From: Ignavibacteriaceae bacterium
Lineage (GTDB): Bacteria; Bacteroidota; Ignavibacteria; Ignavibacteriales; Ignavibacteriaceae
Reading direction: 5' to 3'
Assembly (NCBI GenBank): GCA_013388525.1
Contig: JACAFA010000140.1
Location: 1-55,820, forward strand
DNA length: 55,820 nt
Shown: piece after piece, positions 42,095 through 51,707 of the stretch
How positions within the stretch are numbered: the first letter of the stretch is position 1
Layout of the letters: every line of letters starts with the position of its first letter
The notes under the pieces: generated by a model
What the model was told of the DNA's origin: nothing
Databases searched by the model: none
What the model saw: the letters and a program-made list of their open reading frames with translations, nothing else
Made by a program: the position numbers and the translations under genes

Positions 42095-43086
42095 TGGAAT
42101 CAAAAGCAAAATCATTTGAAGCGCTTTATGACCGCGAGAGAAAAAAAGTTGACGCTTTACTTGTTAAAGCATTAAAAAACCGTAAACCGCAGTCACTTTA
42201 CAATCCCGGTTCATATATAATTGCCGGAGGAGGCAAGAGACTTCGCCCGCTGCTGATTTTATTTTCAGCGAAAGCGGCTGGCGGCAAATTTAAAGATGCA
42301 TATAATGCTGCTGCAGCAGTTGAGCTTCTTCATAATTTCACACTTGTACATGATGATATTATGGATAATGCTGATATGAGGCGCGGCAGGCTTACTCTTC
42401 ACAAAAAATATGATATTAACACCGCAATTCTGGTTGGTGACAGTTTGCTTTCGATCGCATATGAATACTTACTTAAAGATTGTAACGGCAATTCAAAAGC
42501 TGTAATAACTTCTTTTACTAAAAGCCTTGTCGAAGTATGTGAAGGACAAAGCATGGACAAGGAATTTGAAACTGCTGAGAACGTAACCATTGAAGAATAT
42601 ATTACAATGATAAGAAAAAAGACGGCAGCATTATCACAAATGTGCTGTGAAGTGGGTGCATTAATCGGCGGAGGCAAATCAAAAGTAGTTAATGCTCTTT
42701 CAAAATTTGGAAGATATATTGGAATTGCTTTCCAGATTCAGGATGATCTTCTGGATATAACAGCAAACCAGGCTGAGTTTGGTAAAATAATTGGCGGAGA
42801 CCTGGTTGAAGGCAAAAAAACATTTTTATTTCTTGAAGCACTGAGTAAATCTTCAGGCGAAGAGAGAGAAAAGCTTCTTGCTGTAATTAAGAGAAAGGGT
42901 GTTGATAAATCTGAAATTCCGGATTACAAACTTCTCTATGAAAAACTCGGAGTGATTGACGATGCACGAAGAGAAATCAAAAAGTATACAAGCAAAGCAA
43001 TAAAATCTTTGAACGTTCTTAAAAAGAAAGAAGACAGGGAAATTTTTCATTGGCTGGCAGATTCCCTGATTAAGCGCAACAAATAA
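42094..43086 (+). CDS. Polyprenyl (probably geranylgeranyl/farnesyl) diphosphate synthase
   Basis: 330 residues. The first Asp-rich motif is LVHDDIMDNADMRRG (DDxxD, about 87-101) and the second is IAFQIQDDLLDI. The fifth residue before the first motif is Phe (FTLVHDD) and the fourth is Thr; an aromatic at -5 generally limits chain growth, so a C15-C20 product (FPP or GGPP) is more likely than a long-chain quinone precursor. Start overlaps the isomerase stop by one base, and its own stop overlaps the HPr start (TAATG). Confidence 0.9.
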   Translation: MESKAKSFEALYDRERKKVDALLVKALKNRKPQSLYNPGSYIIAGGGKRLRPLLILFSAKAAGGKFKDAYNAAAAVELLHNFTLVHDDIMDNADMRRGRLTLHKKYDINTAILVGDSLLSIAYEYLLKDCNGNSKAVITSFTKSLVEVCEGQSMDKEFETAENVTIEEYITMIRKKTAALSQMCCEVGALIGGGKSKVVNALSKFGRYIGIAFQIQDDLLDITANQAEFGKIIGGDLVEGKKTFLFLEALSKSSGEEREKLLAVIKRKGVDKSEIPDYKLLYEKLGVIDDARREIKKYTSKAIKSLNVLKKKEDREIFHWLADSLIKRNK

Positions 43087-43352
43087 TGATAGAAACTACC
43101 GTTACAATTGTAAATAAAGCCGGGCTGCATACTCGTCCTGCAGCAACTATTGTAAAATTAGCATCAAAATATCAGTCTGAATTTTTTATAACCCGCCAGG
43201 GGATGCATATTAATGGCAAAAGCATAATTGGAGTTATGACTTTAGCAGCTGAGTACGGATCAGAGATTACACTTTCATTTGATGGACCTGATGAAGCCGA
43301 AGCAGCAAAAGAAATAGTGGATTATTTTAACCGAGGATTTGACGAACTTTGA
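43086..43352 (+). CDS. ptsH: Phosphocarrier protein HPr
   Basis: 88 residues. The phosphorylation site is NKAGLHTRPAA with His15. The regulatory Ser46 lies in INGKSIIGVMTLAA, so control by an HPr kinase/phosphorylase is possible. HPr accepts phosphate from enzyme I encoded next. Starts and stops overlap on both sides (TAATG before, TTGA after). No sugar-specific EII component lies in this window. Confidence 0.95.
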   Translation: MIETTVTIVNKAGLHTRPAATIVKLASKYQSEFFITRQGMHINGKSIIGVMTLAAEYGSEITLSFDGPDEAEAAKEIVDYFNRGFDEL

Positions 43353-45115
43353 AAACATTCAAAAAAATATATCAGGAAGCTACCAACAAAATCGCCGGAA
43401 TTGCAGCAGCCCCGGGAATAGTAATCGGACCGGTTTATGTTTACACTAAAGAAAAACTTGAGATTGGCAAACAAACGATTAAGGATGTTGATGAAGCACT
43501 TGTCAATCTTGATGAAGCACTTGCCAAATCTAAAAAAGAGCTGAATAAAATTTTCGCAATCGCAAGAGAAAAAATGGATGAAATACGTGCGGCAATTTTT
43601 GAAGCTCATATGATGATTCTTGACGATCCGATTCTTATCGGAAACATAAGAAACAGAATTATTAAAGAAAAACTTGAACCCGGTTATATTGTTAACGATG
43701 AGATTACACGCTACCAGGATTTAATGATTGTATCGCACGAAACCTATATGAAGGAACGTGCAAATGATATTGAAGACATTAAAAACAGGATCATAAGAAA
43801 TCTGCAAAAGAAGAGACTGCAATCATGGATACAAAAAGACATGATAGTTGTCAGCGATTTTCTGACTCCTGCAGATACTCTTCTATTTTCACGAAGCAGC
43901 GCCCGCGGTTTTGTTACAGACCACGGAGGCTTAACTTCCCATGCAGCAATAATAGCGCGCTCACTTAATCTCCCGGCTGTTGTTGGAACTCATAACGCGA
44001 CCGAAAAAATTAAAGATGGTTCTACCATAATTGTTGATGGCTTCCACGGCTATATTCTTACCGATCCAACTGAAGAACAGATAGAATTTTTTACAGCTAA
44101 ACTTGAAAGATTAGTTGCTCTGCAAAAAGATCTTGAGGAGTTGAAAGAAGAATCTGCAACTACTATTGACGGTAAGGAAATTCAGCTAAAAGCAAATGTT
44201 GATGTATCGGGAGAAATTGACATTGTAATCACAAGCGGTGCACAGGGTATAGGTTTGTACAGAACCGAGCAGATTCTAGAGGAACTTGGCGAGTTTATTA
44301 ACGAAGAGGAGCAATCAAGAATCTATACAAATCTTGCAACAAGGATTTATCCTCAAACACTCACCATTCGGGCATTTGATATCGGCGGTGATAAGTTCAA
44401 GTTTCTTGATTTTAAGGAAGCAAATCCTTTTCTTGGTTTAAGAGGTATTCGCCTTCTTCTGGAAAATCCCACATTATTCAAAACCCAGATAAGAGCAGTA
44501 TTAAGGGCAAGTGTGAATAAGAATGTTCAATTTATGATTCCGATGGTTTCAACTCTGGAAGAATTACGCAAATCAAAAAAGCTGATTGAAGAATGCAAAC
44601 ACGATTTGAGGAAAGATAAAATTAAATTTGATTCGCATTTGAAAATTGGTATTATGGTTGAAGTTCCTTCCGCAGCAGTAATGACAAAAGAATTTGCCGA
44701 GGAGTGTGACTTTTTAAGTATCGGAACAAATGATCTTATTCAATACTTAATGGCTGTTGACAGAGGTAACGACCTGGTTTCAAATCTTTACCAGGAATTC
44801 AGTCCTGTTGTTATAAGAACAATTAAGCACATCGTTGAAGAGGCTGGAAAGGCCGGTAAATCAGTAAACATCTGCGGTGAGATGGCTGCCGACACACTTG
44901 CAATTCCTCTGCTGGTCGGGCTTGGATTGAAATCATTAAGTATTTCTCCGGCAACTATTCCATATGCAAAACGCATAATCAGAAAGTTTGAATACAAAAA
45001 AGCAAAAGAGCTTGCTGATCATTGTGCTCAATTGAAAACTGAATTTGAAATTCAGAAATTAATTCAGCAGTTCTTCGTTGATAATAATATCACGAGAACA
45101 CGAAACATTATTTAA
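43349..45115 (+). CDS. ptsI: PTS enzyme I (phosphoenolpyruvate-protein phosphotransferase)
   Basis: 588 residues, usual for EI. The N-terminal HPr-binding domain is followed by the phospho-His loop DHGGLTSHAAIIARSL (His198). The PEP-binding barrel has GIGLYRTEQILEE, DIGGDKFKFLDFKEANPFLG, FLSIGTNDLIQYLMAVDRGN and the active-site Cys region NICGEMAAD. The start is TTG overlapping the HPr stop by four bases (TTGA). It transfers phosphate from PEP to HPr. There is no N-terminal GAF domain, so it is the sugar-type rather than the nitrogen-type EI by architecture. Confidence 0.95.
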   Translation: MKTFKKIYQEATNKIAGIAAAPGIVIGPVYVYTKEKLEIGKQTIKDVDEALVNLDEALAKSKKELNKIFAIAREKMDEIRAAIFEAHMMILDDPILIGNIRNRIIKEKLEPGYIVNDEITRYQDLMIVSHETYMKERANDIEDIKNRIIRNLQKKRLQSWIQKDMIVVSDFLTPADTLLFSRSSARGFVTDHGGLTSHAAIIARSLNLPAVVGTHNATEKIKDGSTIIVDGFHGYILTDPTEEQIEFFTAKLERLVALQKDLEELKEESATTIDGKEIQLKANVDVSGEIDIVITSGAQGIGLYRTEQILEELGEFINEEEQSRIYTNLATRIYPQTLTIRAFDIGGDKFKFLDFKEANPFLGLRGIRLLLENPTLFKTQIRAVLRASVNKNVQFMIPMVSTLEELRKSKKLIEECKHDLRKDKIKFDSHLKIGIMVEVPSAAVMTKEFAEECDFLSIGTNDLIQYLMAVDRGNDLVSNLYQEFSPVVIRTIKHIVEEAGKAGKSVNICGEMAADTLAIPLLVGLGLKSLSISPATIPYAKRIIRKFEYKKAKELADHCAQLKTEFEIQKLIQQFFVDNNITRTRNII

Positions 45116-45127
45116 CATTATTTTACT

Positions 45128-46165
45128 ATGCTAATAAAAGACTTCGTTGAAAAGTTTGATTCTCAGGATCAATTCAGTGTTCTGAGGAATTCTTATACAC
45201 AAATTGATAATGCCTGGAAGTATAAACCTGACCTGAGCAAACTGGATGGTTTTAAATTTAACCAGGTTATAATCTCAGGGCTTGGTGGTTCAGCTATTGG
45301 GGGAGAGCTGCTGGTAAATTTTTTAAGGAACGAATTAAGTGTTCCCGTAGTTGTAACCAGAAATTATAATCTTCCTCCATATGCAAATTCAAAAACACTT
45401 GTAATTGCATGCTCTTACTCCGGAAATACTGAAGAAACAATTTCTGTTTTTCAGAACGCAATAAAAAGGGAATGCCCTTTAATCGTATTGACAACCGGAG
45501 GAAAAATCAAATCACTTGCTGATTCCTCAAACGTTCCGGTAATAATTTTGCAGGATGGATTTCAACCAAGATTTGCGCTTGGTACAAGTTTTTTCAGCCT
45601 CTTAAAAGTATTTCAAACATTAAAGCTTGCTTCTTCGCAGGATAATACAGTCCAGAGTATATCTTCATTATGGAAAACAAAATCGGTTGAGTACACAACT
45701 GAAAACAATACTGCGTACCGGATAGCAGAAAGTCTTATTGGATTCATCCCGGTTATTTATTCAGTCAGCGATTTCACAAATTCAGTTGGCTACAGGTTGA
45801 AATGTCAGTTCAATGAAAATTCAAAAATGCATGCATTTCACAATTCATTTCCTGAAATGAACCACAACGAGATTGTTGGCTGGGAAAACAATCCTGAAGG
45901 AAAGCTTAATCCTGTGGTTATAAGTATTTTAGATAAAGATTATCACCCTCAAATCAAAAAACGCTTTGAGATTGTTTTGAGGAATATTATTGGCAAAAAC
46001 TGGCTTATCATAAATCTTGAAAGCGAAGCAAATGAGTTCAAGGTTCGATTATTGGATTTGATTTATTTGTGCGATTGGATAACTTTCTACGCAGCAATAC
46101 TCAGAGGATTCGATCCCTCCGAGATTGATTTTATAAATAAGCTGAAAGAAAAACTCAGCAATTAA
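45128..46165 (+). CDS. Bifunctional phosphoglucose/phosphomannose isomerase
   Basis: 345 residues with two SIS domains. The opening SIS motif is IISGLGGSAIGGELLVNF (about 48-65), followed by ACSYSGNTEETISVF (about 98-112). FHNSFPEMNHNEIVGWEN holds the likely catalytic Glu. This archaeal/bacterial PGI/PMI family interconverts fructose-6-P with glucose-6-P and mannose-6-P. It starts 12 bases after enzyme I, so it is probably cotranscribed with the HPr/EI pair and places a central sugar-phosphate step beside the PTS genes. Confidence 0.9.
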   Translation: MLIKDFVEKFDSQDQFSVLRNSYTQIDNAWKYKPDLSKLDGFKFNQVIISGLGGSAIGGELLVNFLRNELSVPVVVTRNYNLPPYANSKTLVIACSYSGNTEETISVFQNAIKRECPLIVLTTGGKIKSLADSSNVPVIILQDGFQPRFALGTSFFSLLKVFQTLKLASSQDNTVQSISSLWKTKSVEYTTENNTAYRIAESLIGFIPVIYSVSDFTNSVGYRLKCQFNENSKMHAFHNSFPEMNHNEIVGWENNPEGKLNPVVISILDKDYHPQIKKRFEIVLRNIIGKNWLIINLESEANEFKVRLLDLIYLCDWITFYAAILRGFDPSEIDFINKLKEKLSN

Positions 46166-46197
46166 ATAAGCTGGATTAAAAAAATTCATTTGCACAA

Positions 46198-49008
46198 TTG
46201 CTAAAACTTTTTTTCAATATTTCCTTAATTCTGATTTTCTCCTCGCAATTTACTTTCAGCCAGTATTATTTTTTCGGACGAAACAAAGTTCAGTACCAGC
46301 AGTTTGACTGGAAGATTCTTCAAACCGATCATTTCAATATTTATTACTACGATGAAATGAAAGATGTAGCGGAGTTCGGAGCTTATTACGCCGAAGAGAT
46401 ATTTGATGAATTAAAAGTGAGGATGAATTTTCTTGTCACTCAAAAAATTCCCTTAATCTTTTACAACACTTCAAATCACTTTCAGCAAACGAATACAACA
46501 CCCGGCTTTATTCCCGAAGGTGTTGGCGGTTTCTTTGAATTTATGAAAGGAAGAGTTGTTCTTCCTTACAGCGGGTCGTTAAGCGAATTCAGACATGTGA
46601 TCAGGCACGAAATTGTTCACGTATTTATGACCACAAAAATATTTAAAATTCTTCGCGATCATCGGTTAGTTGCAGATCGTCTTCCACCACTTTGGTTTGT
46701 TGAAGGTCTCGCTGAATATTATTCGACTGAAGTTGATGCCCAGGCGAACATGGTTATAAGAGATGCGGTAATCAACAATTACTTCGTCGGGTTACAGGAT
46801 ATGTACAGGATTTATGGTTCATTCCTGATGTATAAAGAGGGACAAAATTTTCTCGAGTATGTTGAAGAAAAATATGGTGCTGAAAAAGTATTATTACTTC
46901 TGGATAATTTCTGGATGTACAATGATTTTGAAGAATTGATGGAATATGTCCTCGGCAAAAAAATTGAAGAAATCGACAGAGACTGGCAGTATTATCTGAA
47001 GAAAAAATATTATCCGCTTCTTCAAACCAATGCGCCACCTGCCTACTTAACAAAAAAACTAACTAATGAAGGATTTAATTTTTCTCCTGTTTACTATAAA
47101 AAGGATGAAAGAAATTTTATATACTTCCTCGCAAACCGTAATGGCTACTCCTCAATTTACAGGCTTGATCTTGAAAACTATGAAGAAAAGGACCCCGAAC
47201 TGGTTCTTCAGGGAGAAAGAAGTGAAGAACTGGAAGCTTTTCATCTGTTCCAGTCTTCAATTGATATTTCAGAAAGCGGCGAACTGGTTTTTGTTTCAAA
47301 ATCCGGCGGAAATGATGTGATTCATTTTTTTTCGCTTGAAGATGAAGAAATTATCAGAACTTTTAACAGGGATTTCCTTGTAAGTATTTCCTCGCCAAAA
47401 TTTTCTGACGATTCCCAAAGAATAATTTTCAGTGCTGTTGATCAAAAAGGATACAGTGATATTTTTATCTACGAAATCAGTCAGGATTCTTTGTACCGCC
47501 TGACTAACGATATTTACGATGACAGAGATCCGGTTTTTATACCGGCACAGGATAAAATTATTTTCTCGTCTGACCGAACTTCCGGAAAATTTCAGGAGAA
47601 CTATAATCTTTTCACTTTAAACCTGGAAAATTTTTCGATCAATTACTTAACCTATCTCGATTGTAACAATTACAATCCGGTTGTTTCATCGGATGGAAGC
47701 AATCTATATTTTACATCCGACAAAGATGGAGTACGCAATATCTGGAAACTGAATTTAAATCAGTCAGATCTTCAGCCCGAAGTTGAAAAAGTTACAAGTT
47801 TTTTAACCAGCGCTTTCTTCCCATCATTAATCAGCAATTCAAAAATAATTTTTTCGGGTTTTGAAAATTTTTCCTTCAATCTTTATGAACTGGATCTGAA
47901 CAATAACAAATCTGATTCACTTTACGCTTTCAATTTCAGTTTCGGCGATGCAGGAAAAACCTGGATGCCTTACCGGATTTCCGGGGATGTTAAACGTAAG
48001 AAATATGAGTATGAAAAAGAATATACACTCGATTATGCTCAAAGCCAGATAACAACCGACCCGATTTATGGAACGAGGGGCGGTGCAGTAATTTCTCTCA
48101 GCGATTTGCTTGGTGATGATCAGTACTTTTTCCTTATTTACAACACAGCCGAAGTTCAAAGCGAATTCCTTCAGAGTTTTAACGTCGCGCTTGAAAGAGT
48201 AAACCTCAGCAAAAGAGCAAATTATGGTTATGGTATTTTTAATTTCAGCGGAAGAAGATACGATTTGAGAGATGTTGATGAATATTATTTTGAAAGAAAC
48301 CTCGGGGGCTATCTTGTTTTAAATTTCCCGCTTTCAAAATTTACCAGACTTGAAGCGAAACTGAGTTTAGCTAATTCGGATAAAGAAGTCATTCGCGGTG
48401 TTATTGAAAGAAAAGCACTTCTTTTAGGAAATTCTATATCCTATGTTTTTGATAACAGCCTTTGGAGTTCAACCGGACCGATTGATGGAATCAGGGCACG
48501 GCTGCTTTTAGGTTATACCGGTGACATTAAATATTCCAATGTGAATTATTTTTCAATCATTGCAGATTACCGACAATACATCAGGTTGGGATTATATTCT
48601 GCTCTTGCTCTCAGGGCGTCACTCTATTATAACGAAGGCAAAGAAGCCCGTAGATACATTGTTGGAGGCAGCTGGGACTTAAGAGGCTGGCCAAGATGGT
48701 CAATCAGAGGTCAGAAGGTTTGGGTTTCATCGGTTGAGTTTCGCTTTCCATTGGTTGATGAAATTAGTTTTAAGTTTCCTTTTCTGGACATAGGATTCTG
48801 GCGTTTGCGTGGCGCACTTTTTTATGATATGGGAAATGCGTGGGATGATAAATACACAAACACACTCGGAAGTGTTGGCTTTGGATTCAGAATTAATTTG
48901 TGGGGTATAATTGTACTCAGATATGATATGGGAAAGAGGATTGAAAACGGTTTCAAAGATTTTCAGAAAGGTATGTTTTACCAATTCTTTTTTGGATGGG
49001 ACTTCTGA
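46198..49008 (+). CDS. Metallopeptidase-like / TolB propeller / Omp85-like barrel protein
   Basis: 936 residues from a TTG start that directly follows an ATTTGCACAA stretch. A signal peptide (to about 22) is followed by a gluzincin-like domain with HEIVH (137-141) and WFVEGLAEYYS (166-176) as candidate third-ligand segment, as in Peptidase_MA-type domains. A six-bladed TolB/PD40-like propeller spans about 290-600 (DDSQRIIFSAV, DKIIFSSDRTS, DGSNLYFTSDKDG). The C-terminal third (about 640-936) is beta-strand rich, with RRYIVGGSWDLRGWPRW and GALFYDMGNAW like the LRGY and strand motifs of Omp85 barrels, ending in aromatic GWDF. Function unknown; it overlaps the next gene by 13 bases. Confidence 0.7.
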   Translation: MLKLFFNISLILIFSSQFTFSQYYFFGRNKVQYQQFDWKILQTDHFNIYYYDEMKDVAEFGAYYAEEIFDELKVRMNFLVTQKIPLIFYNTSNHFQQTNTTPGFIPEGVGGFFEFMKGRVVLPYSGSLSEFRHVIRHEIVHVFMTTKIFKILRDHRLVADRLPPLWFVEGLAEYYSTEVDAQANMVIRDAVINNYFVGLQDMYRIYGSFLMYKEGQNFLEYVEEKYGAEKVLLLLDNFWMYNDFEELMEYVLGKKIEEIDRDWQYYLKKKYYPLLQTNAPPAYLTKKLTNEGFNFSPVYYKKDERNFIYFLANRNGYSSIYRLDLENYEEKDPELVLQGERSEELEAFHLFQSSIDISESGELVFVSKSGGNDVIHFFSLEDEEIIRTFNRDFLVSISSPKFSDDSQRIIFSAVDQKGYSDIFIYEISQDSLYRLTNDIYDDRDPVFIPAQDKIIFSSDRTSGKFQENYNLFTLNLENFSINYLTYLDCNNYNPVVSSDGSNLYFTSDKDGVRNIWKLNLNQSDLQPEVEKVTSFLTSAFFPSLISNSKIIFSGFENFSFNLYELDLNNNKSDSLYAFNFSFGDAGKTWMPYRISGDVKRKKYEYEKEYTLDYAQSQITTDPIYGTRGGAVISLSDLLGDDQYFFLIYNTAEVQSEFLQSFNVALERVNLSKRANYGYGIFNFSGRRYDLRDVDEYYFERNLGGYLVLNFPLSKFTRLEAKLSLANSDKEVIRGVIERKALLLGNSISYVFDNSLWSSTGPIDGIRARLLLGYTGDIKYSNVNYFSIIADYRQYIRLGLYSALALRASLYYNEGKEARRYIVGGSWDLRGWPRWSIRGQKVWVSSVEFRFPLVDEISFKFPFLDIGFWRLRGALFYDMGNAWDDKYTNTLGSVGFGFRINLWGIIVLRYDMGKRIENGFKDFQKGMFYQFFFGWDF

Positions 49009-50141
49009 TAAAAAAAATATTACCAGTTCTTATACTGCTTATTTTAAGCGGCTGCGCAGTTACAAAGATAAAACTTTCGGTAAAAGCTGATAATAATGCT
49101 TACACTTCATTCGGTAATGATCCCGGTAGGAATTTTTATTCAGCAGTACAGATAAGTGATTCAGTAAGATTGCTTTGGTCCGAATCTGTCAATGGAAATT
49201 TTTCACATTCATCTGCTGCAGTATATGATGAATATTTATTTGTTAGCGATCTTTCAGGAAGAGTTTATGCGTTCAATGCTTTAACTGGCAAGAAAGCCGG
49301 AATGCTAAAATCCTCCGGAGCTGTTTATACTACTCCCATTTTAGACAGATTTACAGTTTGTTTTACAACAGCTCTAATCAATGATAATAAATCTGTTCTT
49401 ACGATTTATGATTTTGATGCCGGACAGATTAAAGCAGAAAAAACATTTGAAGGTAAATCAATTACAAATCTGGTTTTTGACGATCAGAAAATTTTTATAT
49501 TAACTGAAAACGGAATTGCCTATTGTTTTGATCTTAACGGATCATTACTCTGGGAACGATCAACCGGAAGAAACACCCATTCTACACCCGCAATTATTGG
49601 TAACAAAATTTGTTTTGGCAATGATAAAGGCGAAATTATTTTACTTGATAAAAATTCCGGCGCCCAACTTTACTCTAAGAAATACGGAAGTGTTTTTTGG
49701 AGCGGCATAACTGTAAAAGATAATTTTATTTTTACCGCCGATGAAACAGGCAAACTATTTATGATTGATTCACAGGATGGAAGTGTGAAGTGGATTTATA
49801 AAACTAATTCGCGGGTTAATATGAATCCTGTTTGCGACAATGAAAATGTTTATGTCGGAAATTTGAAGGGTGATTTTTATTCAATACGGATTTTTGATGG
49901 AACATTAAACTGGAAAACAGAAACCAGGGGTTCATTATCAGCTACTCCTTTCGTTACTGATAACATTATAATTCAACCTGATCTGAATAAAAAAATTCTT
50001 TTCATTGATAGAAACAATGGAGTGATCCGTAAAGAGCTTTTTCTTGAAGGTCGGGCAAAACTATCTCCGATAATTTTTGATGATAAACTCTTCATAGGTT
50101 ACGACAATGGTGTTTTGGAGGCTTATGAATTTATTTACTAA
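48996..50141 (+). CDS. BamB-like PQQ beta-propeller lipoprotein
   Basis: 381 residues. The signal ends in the lipobox LILSGC (about 20), so it is lipid-anchored. Repeats about 40-45 residues apart carry the PQQ-propeller pattern, for example YAFNALTGKKAG, AYCFDLNGSLLWERSTG, FMIDSQDGSVKWIYKT and DGTLNWKTETRG. This is the fold of BamB, which assists BamA in outer-membrane protein insertion, but many unrelated PQQ-propeller proteins exist. The gene starts inside the end of the Omp85-like gene and overlaps the following PEGA gene, which strengthens a joint envelope role. Confidence 0.8.
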   Translation: MGLLIKKILPVLILLILSGCAVTKIKLSVKADNNAYTSFGNDPGRNFYSAVQISDSVRLLWSESVNGNFSHSSAAVYDEYLFVSDLSGRVYAFNALTGKKAGMLKSSGAVYTTPILDRFTVCFTTALINDNKSVLTIYDFDAGQIKAEKTFEGKSITNLVFDDQKIFILTENGIAYCFDLNGSLLWERSTGRNTHSTPAIIGNKICFGNDKGEIILLDKNSGAQLYSKKYGSVFWSGITVKDNFIFTADETGKLFMIDSQDGSVKWIYKTNSRVNMNPVCDNENVYVGNLKGDFYSIRIFDGTLNWKTETRGSLSATPFVTDNIIIQPDLNKKILFIDRNNGVIRKELFLEGRAKLSPIIFDDKLFIGYDNGVLEAYEFIY

Positions 50142-50847
50142 AAAAATATTGCTGCTTTTACTTTTACTGACCGGAAGTGCTGCATCACAGGATTGTACCA
50201 CCTCAGCATCAGTCAAAATTAATTTACTTTCGGAAATTTATATTAACGATTCATTGGCTTCAGTCTCCGCCGGATACAATTCTTTATTAAAACCCGGAAA
50301 ATATAAATTAACAGTCAAGCAAAGCGCAAAAGAATGGAATGGACAAGTAATAAACGAGGAATTCATCTTAAATGAATGCGAGTCTAAAATTTTTAATTTC
50401 AACTTTAAAGAAAAATTACTAATCCAAACTATACCATCGGACGCATCTGTATTTCTGGATGATTCTCTTGCCGGCTACACTCCGCTTAAAGTTTTCAAAG
50501 ATTTTAATTCGTTAAAAATCAGCAAACATGGTTATCAGGAAGAGTTATTATTCAAAGATGAACTGAAGAATTCTTCGGTTATTAATTTGGATTTTATTGG
50601 CAATAGTAAGCCACAGAGTTTTTATCAGGGAGATTTGTTTAAGATACTAATTGGCTCTTTGCTGCTTCTTGGAGGCACAACTGCATACTTCAAACTGCAG
50701 GCAGATGATTATTACGAGCAGTATCAACTTAATGGTGATGAGTCTCTTCTGAAAAAAACGAAAGACTATGATTTGATAAGCGGTATTTCATTTGGACTGG
50801 CGCAAATAAATTTCGGATATATTCTTTATTCCATTTTATCAGAATAA
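50125..50847 (+). CDS. PEGA-domain exported protein of unknown function
   Basis: 240 residues from ATG 50125, preceded by GGAGG (50117-50121) at a short three-base spacing; an in-frame ATG at 50107 would add MVFWRL before the signal peptide, which is unlikely. The signal peptide is LFTKKILLLLLLLTGSAASQ. A PEGA-like repeat stands out at about 110-150 (LLIQTIPSDASVFLDDSLAGYTPLKV). A single hydrophobic stretch (about 180-196) and a second near 220 may insert in the membrane. PEGA domains are often surface or signalling modules. It overlaps the BamB-like gene by 17 bases. Confidence 0.7.
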   Translation: MNLFTKKILLLLLLLTGSAASQDCTTSASVKINLLSEIYINDSLASVSAGYNSLLKPGKYKLTVKQSAKEWNGQVINEEFILNECESKIFNFNFKEKLLIQTIPSDASVFLDDSLAGYTPLKVFKDFNSLKISKHGYQEELLFKDELKNSSVINLDFIGNSKPQSFYQGDLFKILIGSLLLLGGTTAYFKLQADDYYEQYQLNGDESLLKKTKDYDLISGISFGLAQINFGYILYSILSE

Positions 50848-50855
50848 TATTTTAT

Positions 50856-51707
50856 ATGCTGACTGTAATCGAATCGATAAATCTTTCTGCAAAATACCTG
50901 GAAGAAAAAGGAATTGATTCCCCGAGATTGAATGCTGAATTGCTCCTTGCTCATGTGCTCAACTGTAATCGAATGAGCCTGTATCTTTCTTTTGAAAAAC
51001 CACTTGCGGAAGAAGAGATAGTTTTATATCGGCAGCTTCTCAAGCGGCGCGCTCGTCGCGAACCTGTTCAATACATACTTGGTTATACAGAGTTTTATGG
51101 AATTAAATTAAAGGTTAATAATTCTGTCTTGATTCCAAGACCTGAAACCGAACTTCTTGTTGAAACAATTATTGAAAAGTATAAAGCTCATAATAAACTT
51201 AAAATTTTAGAAATCGGAACCGGAAGTGGAAATATTGCAATAGCTTTAGCAAAAAATCTTGCTGAGGTTTCCATCATCTCTACTGATATTAGTCCCGATG
51301 CTTTGAAAATTGCGGAGGAAAATTCCAGGCTGAATTTCTGTGAAGATAAAATTCAGTTTATTATTTCAGATGCGGTTGACAACGCTAAACCAGACAGAAC
51401 TTTTGATGTAATCGTATCAAATCCTCCATACATTTCAATAAAAGAATATAATTCTCTTGAGCCCGAATTGAAATTTTATGAGCCAAAAATAGCTCTCACA
51501 GATGAAAATGACGGATTCTTTTTTTATAATAGAATATGTGAGAACGCAAAACTTTTATTAAAACCGGGCGGAACAATTTTTTTTGAACTATGTTTTGGCG
51601 GATCAAAAGAGGTTTCTGAGATTTTACAACGAAATAATTTCCGGGATATTAAAATCAAAAAGGACTATCAAAATATTGATCGTATTATTTCAGGAATAAT
51701 GCTTTGA
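50856..51707 (+). CDS. prmC: Release-factor glutamine methyltransferase PrmC
   Basis: 283 residues. The N-terminal helical domain has RREPVQYILGYTEFYG (about 67-82), the SAM-binding motif is EIGTGSGNIAIALAK (about 117-131), and the catalytic NPPY is in VSNPPYIS (about 188-195). PrmC methylates the GGQ glutamine of RF1 and RF2. It starts eight bases after the PEGA-domain gene. Its stop overlaps the dtd start as TTGA. Confidence 0.94.
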   Translation: MLTVIESINLSAKYLEEKGIDSPRLNAELLLAHVLNCNRMSLYLSFEKPLAEEEIVLYRQLLKRRARREPVQYILGYTEFYGIKLKVNNSVLIPRPETELLVETIIEKYKAHNKLKILEIGTGSGNIAIALAKNLAEVSIISTDISPDALKIAEENSRLNFCEDKIQFIISDAVDNAKPDRTFDVIVSNPPYISIKEYNSLEPELKFYEPKIALTDENDGFFFYNRICENAKLLLKPGGTIFFELCFGGSKEVSEILQRNNFRDIKIKKDYQNIDRIISGIML

